Source of the DNA: Solimonas variicoloris DSM 15731
GTDB lineage: Bacteria; Pseudomonadota; Gammaproteobacteria; Nevskiales; Nevskiaceae
Direction: 5' to 3'
DNA length: 64,000 nucleotides
NCBI RefSeq assembly: GCF_000382285.1
Contig: NZ_KB907925.1
Location: 1-64,000, forward strand
The notes below the pieces were generated by a model, which was not told where the DNA came from, did not search any database, and saw only the letters and a list, made by a program, of their open reading frames with translations. The position numbers and the translations under genes were made by a program. Position 1 is the first letter of the stretch, and each line of letters opens with the position of its first letter. Positions 1 through 5,582 of the stretch are shown in pieces.

Positions 1-220
1 CCAGGTCGGCGTACATCCGCTTGAGCTGCGACAGCTCGGCTTCCAGCTCCTTGGTCCGCTTCAGATCGGAGGCTTCCATGCCGCCGTATTTCGACTTCCA
101 GCTGTAGTACGTCGGCTCGCTGATTCCGGCTTTGCGGCAGATATCCTTCACCAGCATGCCGGCGTCAGCCTGCTTCAAGATCGCGATGATCTGCGTCTCG
201 GTAAAACGCGACTTCTTCAT
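1..220 (-). CDS. IS3-family transposase OrfA (partial, runs off left edge)
   Basis: The reverse strand translates from ATG at 220 as MKKSRFTETQIIAILKQADA and continues through a helix-turn-helix (about residues 20-50, ending KYGG), then starts a Leu/Glu-rich coiled region before the window edge. This is the DNA-binding first reading frame of IS3-family elements, which in complete copies is followed by a DDE-integrase OrfB expressed by frameshifting. A GGAGG-type ribosome site (223-228 on this strand) lies just upstream. OrfB and the far end lie outside the window. The near terminal inverted repeat should fall within roughly 230-310, but I could not define it. The 73 residues seen match the family strongly; whether the element is active cannot be judged. 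Confidence 0.85.
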   Translation of the reverse strand, partial: MKKSRFTETQIIAILKQADAGMLVKDICRKAGISEPTYYSWKSKYGGMEASDLKRTKELEAELSQLKRMYADL

Positions 221-302
221 GATGCCTCCTGGCAGTTACGATGCCAGAAAGCTCTGGTTATGAGTTGTTGCTCAGGCAGGGAAGCTTACGATTCGTCTTC
301 CC

Positions 303-659
303 TTGAATACCGCAGCCGACGTGAGGAAGCCGATCTCTTCGACCCTCACGCTGAGAGTGTTTGGAGCGCCGGACGATTTCGAAGTCGAAGTGACATCCAT
401 AAAGAAACCATCCGGCTGTCCTAACAATCTCATCTGGGAGACTGCGCACGGGCCCGATCGACATGACGTCATGCCCTGGCATATTGTTCGAGGCTTCTAT
501 CCAAATAGCCGCTGCATTGAGGTGTGCGGATATCCGGTTGAGGTGCGCATCGACATCCTGTCGCCCGAGATAGCTGGAGCAGCGGAAGATGAACACTTCA
601 CGGGCGGTGAGCTAAGAGTTACCGTCTTCGCAAGGCAAAAATCCCGTGTGACAAGATGA
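303..659 (+). CDS. Hypothetical protein, possibly 5'-truncated by the neighbouring IS
   Basis: An open frame of 118 codons from a TTG at 303; the frame is open back to a stop at 261-263 with no ATG or good ribosome site. The product is a soluble, mixed alpha/beta-looking protein with motifs such as TLRVFGAPDDFEVEV and CIEVCGYPVEVRIDI. I do not recognise a family. Base composition is lower in GC than the rest of the window. It ends 16 bases before the next gene, in the same direction. The missing start, next to the outer end of an IS3 element, suggests that the IS may have cut off its 5' end. The opposite strand is also open here (258-596) but reads as a low-quality shadow. Confidence 0.4.
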   Translation: MNTAADVRKPISSTLTLRVFGAPDDFEVEVTSIKKPSGCPNNLIWETAHGPDRHDVMPWHIVRGFYPNSRCIEVCGYPVEVRIDILSPEIAGAAEDEHFTGGELRVTVFARQKSRVTR

Positions 660-675
660 TCGCTTCATTGGCGTC

Positions 676-1038
676 ATGAAGAACGACTCTCTCGAGCAAT
701 TTGCGCGCAGCGTCATAGATGAGGCCGTTCCGTCAGCAGCGTTTGAACAGCTCTGCGTTCTTCGTTCCGCTGGCACACTGGAGATCCTTGACCAGATAGC
801 CAACCACATCGCTTACGGCTACAGCAGGGGCAACTGGTCCTTCGAAGATGCGGACGCCGCAATCAATCATCTCTGGGCATTTCTCTGCTCGCAGAAGGAC
901 TTCGAGATTCCGCCCTACTTCTACAGCGTCTATGAGGCGTTTGATGCTGGTGAGTACTACCACGCTGGCGACAGGAGAGACATTTCTCCAGAGGATCGCT
1001 ATACAAAGCCACTCATTGAGAAGATATTGGGTAGCTAA
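676..1038 (+). CDS. Hypothetical protein, integron-cassette-like gene
   Basis: A 120-residue soluble acidic protein starting MKNDSLEQFARSVIDEAV. It is rich in aromatic and acidic residues, has no signal peptide or membrane segment, and belongs to no family I know. Its composition (many Asp, Glu, Tyr, Phe) resembles small immunity-type or contact-dependent hypothetical proteins often carried as gene cassettes, but that is only an analogy. The stop codon is 10 bases ahead of an attC-like site in the correct orientation, which is the normal layout of an integron cassette (gene followed by attC). Lower GC than the flanks also supports foreign origin. Confidence 0.6.
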   Translation: MKNDSLEQFARSVIDEAVPSAAFEQLCVLRSAGTLEILDQIANHIAYGYSRGNWSFEDADAAINHLWAFLCSQKDFEIPPYFYSVYEAFDAGEYYHAGDRRDISPEDRYTKPLIEKILGS

Positions 1039-1048
1039 TGACGGTACC

Positions 1049-1126
1049 GCCCAACCAAGCACTCCATCCGCCGTCCTTGCCGCCGCTTCGCCTCGTCAAG
1101 GCCGCGGCTGATTTTTGGCGTTATGC
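1049..1126 (+). other. attC-like integron recombination site (78 bp)
   Basis: The segment opens with GCCCAAC (1049-1055, matching RYYYAAC) and closes with GTTATGC (1120-1126, close to GTTRRRY and the same core found in Vibrio cholerae repeats). Between them is an imperfect inverted repeat with a central stem CCTTG (1075-1079) / CAAGG (1097-1101) and outer pairing of the CCGCCG and CCGCGG blocks. Length 78 bp lies in the usual attC range. Spacing fits cassette organisation: the upstream gene stops 10 bases before it and the next ATG is 11 bases after it. No integron integrase is present in the window. Confidence 0.6.
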
Positions 1127-1136
1127 ATAGCGGGCT

Positions 1137-1382
1137 ATGGAAACTCTCGTTCAATACGGCGGTTTCTTTCTTGCGCTGGCGTTCGTCGTGGTTGGCCTAT
1201 TTGCTGCGGTCCGCGGGGTTTTGGTCAAGAGGCGAAAAGCGGTCCTTGTGGGTTTGATTTGTCTGCTTTTGGGCATCGCTTGGTTCGCGTTCGAAAGTCA
1301 TGCAGAGTTCTGGGCGGTGGACGGCTGCTTGGACTCCGGCGGTCGGTACAACCATGAGGCGCAGCGGTGTGAGCGCGAGTGA
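1137..1382 (+). CDS. Small membrane protein, hypothetical
   Basis: An 81-residue protein starting METLVQYGGFFLALAFVVVG, 11 bases after the attC-like core. Two hydrophobic helices (about residues 8-26 and 36-53) are separated by a short basic loop (VKRRKA), placing the loop in the cytoplasm. A Cys-containing tail (CLDSGGRYNHEAQRCE) follows, probably periplasmic and perhaps disulfide-bonded. That tail pattern recurs in uncharacterised small membrane proteins of accessory DNA. Its position suggests the next cassette in a degraded array, but no clear attC follows it. Function unknown. Confidence 0.55.
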   Translation: METLVQYGGFFLALAFVVVGLFAAVRGVLVKRRKAVLVGLICLLLGIAWFAFESHAEFWAVDGCLDSGGRYNHEAQRCERE

Positions 1383-1481
1383 GTGCATGACCGGCAGTTC
1401 AACCCGACGGTCACGCTTTCGGCGCGCCCGCTGTTAATCACGCACTCAAAATGGAAGTGACGGGTCCGCCAGGCTTTGGAC

Positions 1482-1589
1482 ATGACCATGCGCTCTACGG
1501 CGAAGACGCGCGCGATCGAGATTGCGCTCACCCTGCTCGTGGTCGGGTATGCGTGGCGTTGGCCGCGCACGCCGGAGCCATCGGCCTGA
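1482..1589 (+). CDS. Possible small single-helix membrane peptide
   Basis: ATG at 1482 opens a 35-codon frame (MTMRSTAKTRAIEIALTLLV and a short tail) with one hydrophobic segment of about 16 residues. It lies in the otherwise empty 1383-1683 interval between the accessory patch and the DUF4386 gene. There is no clear ribosome site, so it may be a chance frame or the remnant of a larger membrane gene. Apart from this frame I see nothing recognisable in the interval. Confidence 0.2.
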   Translation: MTMRSTAKTRAIEIALTLLVVGYAWRWPRTPEPSA

Positions 1590-1683
1590 TGCGCTGCTGC
1601 AAGCGGCCGTCGCCGAACGCGAATCGTCGACTCCAGCAAAATCCATTTCCTCGCCTGCATTTCATCAACACGGACGCGATCGC

Positions 1684-2385
1684 ATGATGACCCAGCGCAA
1701 AATCAGCCGATTGGCCGGCCTTCTGTACCTCGTCGTGGTCGTCACGGGCATGTTCAGCCTGGCTTATGTCCCTTCGCAGATCAATGTCGCGGACGATTTC
1801 CAGGCAACGGCGCGCAACATCGTTTCTTCCGAACCGCTGTTCCGTTACGGCATTGCCAGCTTCATGGTCATGCAGGTCGCCTTTCTGCTGTTGCCGCTGG
1901 CGCTGTTCCAGCTCTTTCGCGATGTCGATCGCTGCGCGGCGGCGCTCATGGTGGCCTTCGCGGTCGTCAGCGTGCCGATCGGTCTGGCCAGTCTGGCGAA
2001 CCGGCTCGATGCGCTGTCGCTGCTGACCGATCCTTATTTCGGCCGCGCCCTTGCACCCGAACCCTTGCAGGCCGCCGCGAAGGCGGCGCTCGGCGCGTAC
2101 GGCACGGGCCTGCTCATCACCAAGCTGTTCTGGGGTCTGTGGCTGCTGCCGTTCGGCTACCTGGTCGTGAAGTCTGGCTTCCTGCCGAAACTCCTCGGCC
2201 TCTTCCTGATGCTGGGTTGTCTCGGCTACATGATCAACGTGTTCGGCGAGCTTCTCGTTCCGAACTACGCCCTGACGCCGGTTGCGAACTATGCGGGCTT
2301 GCCGGCCGCCATAGGCGAGATCGGCACCTGTCTGTGGCTTCTGCTGGTGGGTGCCCGCGAGCCGAAGGCCGGCGTGGCCGGATAG
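1684..2385 (+). CDS. DUF4386 family membrane protein
   Basis: A 233-residue polytopic inner-membrane protein beginning MMTQRKISRLAGLLYLVVVV. The N-terminal KISRLAGLLYL pattern, about six hydrophobic helices, and a C-terminal GFLPKLLGLFLMLGCLGYM segment are characteristic of DUF4386 proteins, whose role is unknown. The frame stays open further upstream to 1522, but that stretch translates to low-complexity residues lacking family features. The double ATG at 1684/1687 is therefore the natural start, although the ribosome site is weak. From here on, base composition and codon use match the rest of the chromosome, marking the right boundary of the accessory patch. Confidence 0.75.
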   Translation: MMTQRKISRLAGLLYLVVVVTGMFSLAYVPSQINVADDFQATARNIVSSEPLFRYGIASFMVMQVAFLLLPLALFQLFRDVDRCAAALMVAFAVVSVPIGLASLANRLDALSLLTDPYFGRALAPEPLQAAAKAALGAYGTGLLITKLFWGLWLLPFGYLVVKSGFLPKLLGLFLMLGCLGYMINVFGELLVPNYALTPVANYAGLPAAIGEIGTCLWLLLVGAREPKAGVAG

Positions 2386-2456
2386 CGGCGCATCGAGCGC
2401 GCCGACGCGCACCCCGCTAGGCTTGGCCGGTCCGCCTGAAACGAAACGCCTCGACG

Positions 2457-3200
2457 ATGCCGCTGCATATCCCCGGTTACCGCCGCTACGTCACCCTCCT
2501 GGTTGCCGTCTACGCGGCGCTATGGCTGGCGCTGGCGATCACGCCGTTCGACCGTCACGACTGGATGCTGGAGAACGCGCTGGTCGTCGCCTTCGGCCTC
2601 GGTCTGTGGGCCTCGCACAAGCATTTCATCTTCTCGCGTGTCTCGTACACGCTGATCTTCATCTATCTGTGCCTGCACGCGGTCGGTGCGCATTACACCT
2701 ACGCCGAGGTTCCGTACGAAGCCTGGTGGCAGAGCCTGACCGGGCAGAGCTTCAACGCGATGCTGGGCTGGGAGCGCAACAACTTCGATCGCGTCGTGCA
2801 CTTCTCCTACGGCCTGCTGCTGGCCTACCCGCTGCGCGAGATCTTCCTGCGCGTCGCCGATGCGCGCGGCTTCTGGGGCTACTTCCTGCCGCTGGATTTC
2901 ACGCTGTCGACCTCGGCGCTGTACGAGCTGGTCGAATGGGGCGCGGCGGAGTTCTTCGGCGGCGACCTGGGCGTCGCCTATCTCGGCACGCAGGGCGACA
3001 TCTGGGACGCGCAGAAGGACATGGCCTGCGCGGGGCTCGGCGCGCTGCTGGCGATGCTGATCACCGCGGCCTTGAACGCCTGGCTGCAGCACGACTTCGC
3101 GCGCGACTGGAGCGAGAGCCTGAAGATCAAGGACGCCCGCCCCTACGGCGAGAACGAGATCGCGCGCATGCTCAACGAGCCGCGCGGTCCGCAGCGCTGA
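2457..3200 (+). CDS. DUF2238 (YjdF-like) inner-membrane protein
   Basis: A 247-residue membrane protein, MPLHIPGYRRYVTLLVAVYA at the start, with six or so transmembrane segments. The conserved block with HAVGAHYTYAEVPY, the FDRVVHFSYGLLLAYP motif, SALYELVEWG and the YLGTQGDIWDAQKDM stretch are hallmarks of the DUF2238/YjdF family. Its biochemical role is not established; the buried charged and polar residues (H, E, D in helices) suggest a small-molecule or metal-related membrane function, which is inference only. It sits 71 bases after the DUF4386 gene and may be co-transcribed. It is convergent with the Roadblock operon. Confidence 0.8.
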   Translation: MPLHIPGYRRYVTLLVAVYAALWLALAITPFDRHDWMLENALVVAFGLGLWASHKHFIFSRVSYTLIFIYLCLHAVGAHYTYAEVPYEAWWQSLTGQSFNAMLGWERNNFDRVVHFSYGLLLAYPLREIFLRVADARGFWGYFLPLDFTLSTSALYELVEWGAAEFFGGDLGVAYLGTQGDIWDAQKDMACAGLGALLAMLITAALNAWLQHDFARDWSESLKIKDARPYGENEIARMLNEPRGPQR

Positions 3201-3204
3201 GGGC

Positions 3205-3231
3205 AAAAAAATGCCCGGACGAGCCGGGCAT
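3205..3231 (-). terminator. Rho-independent terminator of the Roadblock/GTPase operon
   Basis: A perfect 8-bp stem (3211-3218 with 3224-3231, loop ACGAG) carries six A residues (3205-3210) on its left, giving a U-tract on the minus strand just after the Roadblock gene ending at 3255. It closes the minus-strand operon and separates it from the convergent DUF2238 gene. Confidence 0.8.
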
Positions 3232-3254
3232 TCGCGCCTGACGCAGTCAGTCCC

Positions 3255-3662
3255 TTACGGGCAGTAGGCCTTCATCTGCGGCAGCGCCGCACGCAGGGCC
3301 GCCCAGCCCATGCCGAGGTTGGCGCGCTTGGTGGTGATCAGCACGGCGAGCGCGTTCGGCTTGTCCGGCACCACCGACATGAAGTGGAAGGTGGCCTCGG
3401 TGGTCATCTGCACTTCCTTGATGGAGTTGGTGATCTCGCGGCCGCGCTGCGCGGACAGCAGCTTCTCGACAGTGCCCACGGTCTTGCCGCGGAACATGTC
3501 GACAGCGGCGGCGGCGACGGCGTCGAGGTAGCTCTGCGTGAAGTACGGCACGTTGTGGGCGACCGACAGCAGCAGGCCGGAGCTGAGGTCGACAACGGCG
3601 ATGGCGAGCGATTCGTTGACGTCGCGCAGCACCGTGTTGCAGATCTCGTTGAGGTTCTTCAT
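3255..3662 (-). CDS. Roadblock/LC7-domain protein A
   Basis: A 135-residue protein starting MKNLNEICNTVLRDVNESLA. The whole length fits a Roadblock/LC7 fold: a helix, then beta strands around LAIAVVDLSSGLLLSVAH, a long amphipathic helix, and a C-terminal strand-helix. Known Roadblock proteins (for example MglB) dimerise and act as GTPase-activating or scaffolding partners of Ras-like GTPases; that this one does so is inferred from its neighbours. It is the last gene of a five-gene minus-strand operon, 63 bases after a second Roadblock gene and two genes after the GTPase. The separate spacing and its own ribosome site (GGAGAAG) could allow a different expression level. Confidence 0.8.
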   Translation of the reverse strand: MKNLNEICNTVLRDVNESLAIAVVDLSSGLLLSVAHNVPYFTQSYLDAVAAAAVDMFRGKTVGTVEKLLSAQRGREITNSIKEVQMTTEATFHFMSVVPDKPNALAVLITTKRANLGMGWAALRAALPQMKAYCP

Positions 3663-3725
3663 GACTTCTCCTTGGTGAAACCTGGGATGGGGAAACAGGG
3701 ACGGCTTGAACGAATTTCAGGCAAC

Positions 3726-4145
3726 TCAGGCAGCGCGCGCGTACTGGCCGAGCTCCTCGCCGATGGCGACGCAGCACTTCCGGCACTGCAGCAGCAGGTG
3801 GCCGAACGCGCTTTGCGCGTCGACCAGCACCAGCAGCACGAGGTGGTGCACGCCGCCATCGGGGATCGACATCACGACGACCTTGCCGCTGTCGCCGTCG
3901 ACGATGATGTCGCGGCAGCCGTCGAGCCCGGCCTCGCGGGCGGTCGCGGCGCAGAGGCCGTACATGGCGCCGGCCATCGCCGCGAGCTTGGCGGTCGGCG
4001 CCGTGTCGTCGATCGCGGCGGCGAGCGCGAAGCCGTCGTCGCTGGCGAGCACGGCGCCGCGCAGGCCGGGCACGTCGTTGCGCATCTGGCTGAGGTGCGG
4101 CAGCGCGTGGCGCAATGCCCACTGGCGCAGGGATTCGGCGTTCAT
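3726..4145 (-). CDS. Roadblock/LC7-domain protein B
   Basis: A 139-residue protein starting MNAESLRQWALRHALPHLSQ. The pattern GLRGAVLASDDGFALAAAID followed by a helix-rich segment and the strand KVVVMSIPDGGVHHLVLLVLV is typical of Roadblock/MglB-like proteins. A CRKC pair near the C-terminus could bind metal or form a disulfide. Its ATG overlaps the GTPase stop by four bases (ATGA), so the two are translationally coupled and are the most likely physical partners. It differs in sequence from the downstream Roadblock protein, so the pair may form a heterodimer or two homodimers. Confidence 0.8.
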   Translation of the reverse strand: MNAESLRQWALRHALPHLSQMRNDVPGLRGAVLASDDGFALAAAIDDTAPTAKLAAMAGAMYGLCAATAREAGLDGCRDIIVDGDSGKVVVMSIPDGGVHHLVLLVLVDAQSAFGHLLLQCRKCCVAIGEELGQYARAA

Positions 4146-4675
4146 GTGCAGGCCTCCAGCTGGCTGAGCAGGACGTGGACCATCATCAGCACGTCGTCGC
4201 GGCGGCGGACGTCTACCGACAGCACCGGCAGCAGCAGCGCCTCGCCGGCGAGCAGATCGGCGTAGGCGTCGACCGTCGGTTGCGGGTGCGACTCGGTGCG
4301 GCCGACGCCGATCACCAGGCGCGCGCCTTCGGCGAAGTCGCGGAAATGGCGCAGGTACTCGCGCACATCGTCGAGCGGCGCCGGCCGCGAGTTGTCGACC
4401 AGCAGGATCACGCCGAGCGCGCCGTTGGCGAGCACGCGCCACATGAAGTCGAAGCGCAGCTGGCCGGGCGTGCCGATCAGCTGGATGCGGCTGCCGTCGT
4501 CGAGCGTGAACTCGCCGTAGTCGAGCGCGACCGTGGTGGTGTCCTTGTCGAACAGCGCGCGGTCGTGATTGACGGCCTCGGTCGTCACCGGCGGAATCTC
4601 ACTGAGCGCGGCGATCGACGTGGTCTTGCCGGCGCCCATCGAGCCGGCGAAGACGATCTTGCGGGCGGTCGTCAT
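4142..4675 (-). CDS. MglA/COG2229-like small GTPase
   Basis: A 177-residue single-domain GTPase. The P-loop G11SMGAGKT18 is canonical. The switch regions show DKDTTTVALDYGEF (candidate G2 Thr) and LIGTPGQLRFDFMW, the prokaryotic form in which the Asp of DxxG is replaced by Gly, as in the COG2229/MglA-like group. The usual NKxD guanine-specificity motif is not recognisable; GVGRTE occupies the position, also seen in this group. It acts in the cytosol as a nucleotide switch, presumably controlled by the adjacent Roadblock proteins. It starts two bases after the upstream gene and overlaps Roadblock B by four bases. Family assignment is firm; output is unknown. Confidence 0.88.
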   Translation of the reverse strand: MTTARKIVFAGSMGAGKTTSIAALSEIPPVTTEAVNHDRALFDKDTTTVALDYGEFTLDDGSRIQLIGTPGQLRFDFMWRVLANGALGVILLVDNSRPAPLDDVREYLRHFRDFAEGARLVIGVGRTESHPQPTVDAYADLLAGEALLLPVLSVDVRRRDDVLMMVHVLLSQLEACT

Positions 4676-4677
4676 CG

Positions 4678-5571
4678 TCACAGTCCGAGCCGGCGGCGGA
4701 TGCGGCCGAGCAGGCCGCGCACGCCGTCGTCGAGCGTGGCCGCCGGCCGCGGCAGCGGCGCGGCGAGCGCACCCTCGCTGCCCGCATAGCCGGCCATCAG
4801 GCAGCCGCCGAGAAAAGCCTCGACCTCCGGCACCGGCACCGCGGCGGCGGCGGCGGCGGCGCCCGGCGACGTCGCCTGGCGCGCGAACAGCGCGGCGAGC
4901 CGCACGAACTCCGGCCGGTGCGGCAGCGCGCCGAAGTCGGGCCAGCGACGCAGGCGGTAGACGCCGGGCTGCACGCGCGCCTCGCCGACGCCGGCCATCC
5001 ACATCAGCCAGGTCAGCGCGCCTTCGACGGCGGTAACGGGTGCCGGCGCGTCGTCGCGGTGCCAGTCGGCGGCGGTCGCGTGCTGCGCGAGCAGCGGCGC
5101 GCTGCTGCGGTAGCGGCCGGCGACGAAGTCGGCCTCGACCCGCACGCGGCCATCGCTGAGCCGCAGCACGGTCTCGTCGTCGCGACGCGAGCGCAGGCAT
5201 TCGGCGAGCGTGCCGCGGCCGTCGCCGCGCGTCGCCGGAGCAGCCGGCGCGGCGACACTCGCAGCGGCGGTCGCGGCAGCCGGCGCCGCGGCGGACTTCG
5301 CCGCGCCCAGGCACGCCGAAGCCTGATCGAGCACGGCGATCACCGCCGCCACGCGCAGCGGCGCATTGAGACGCAGCTCGCCGTCGCCGCCGTAGCGGAT
5401 CGTCAGCGCCTTGCCGGCGTCGAGCCCGGGCACGGCGATGCAGGCGTCGACCGGCCCGCTGTCGCGGAACGCCCACGGCTCGCGCGTCTTGCCGGACAGC
5501 AGGCTGAGGTAGGACTTGATCAGCAGGGTTTCCTTGTCGCCGAGCCCGGCGGTGGTGAGCGTGCGTTGCAT
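4678..5571 (-). CDS. Unrecognised 297-residue protein of the GTPase operon
   Basis: Starts MQRTLTTAGLGDKETLLIKS. The first 100 or so residues look like a compact alpha/beta domain. Then comes an Ala/Pro-rich linker (about residues 90-125) and a C-terminal half rich in Arg, Trp and Ala, containing a run of Ala residues encoded by a GCG/GCC triplet repeat near 4846-4862. No catalytic motif, signal peptide or transmembrane helix is visible. I do not recognise a family. Being wedged between the phosphoesterase (11-base gap) and the GTPase (2-base gap), it is likely a cytosolic adaptor or effector of the switch. Inference only. Confidence 0.65.
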   Translation of the reverse strand: MQRTLTTAGLGDKETLLIKSYLSLLSGKTREPWAFRDSGPVDACIAVPGLDAGKALTIRYGGDGELRLNAPLRVAAVIAVLDQASACLGAAKSAAAPAAATAAASVAAPAAPATRGDGRGTLAECLRSRRDDETVLRLSDGRVRVEADFVAGRYRSSAPLLAQHATAADWHRDDAPAPVTAVEGALTWLMWMAGVGEARVQPGVYRLRRWPDFGALPHRPEFVRLAALFARQATSPGAAAAAAAVPVPEVEAFLGGCLMAGYAGSEGALAAPLPRPAATLDDGVRGLLGRIRRRLGL

Positions 5572-5582
5572 GGGATCGTCCT

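Noticed and set aside
258-596. Minus-strand 112-codon frame overlapping the first hypothetical gene
   Set aside because: Composition looks like a shadow of 303-659 and it has no ribosome site; kept out despite similar length.
1396-1440. A second attC-like element (GTTCAAC to GTTAATC) after the small membrane protein gene
   Set aside because: Only about 43 bp between ends, too short, the right end does not fit GTTRRRY, and no good internal pairing is visible.
1522-1683. Extended N-terminus for the DUF4386 protein
   Set aside because: The family begins at the KISRLAGLLYL segment; upstream residues are non-conserved-looking and precede no ribosome site.
4142-5476. Extension of the GTPase frame upstream to a 444-residue protein
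   Set aside because: The extra 267 residues are Arg/Ala-rich and overlap the 297-residue gene in another frame; ATG at 4675 gives a normal-length GTPase.
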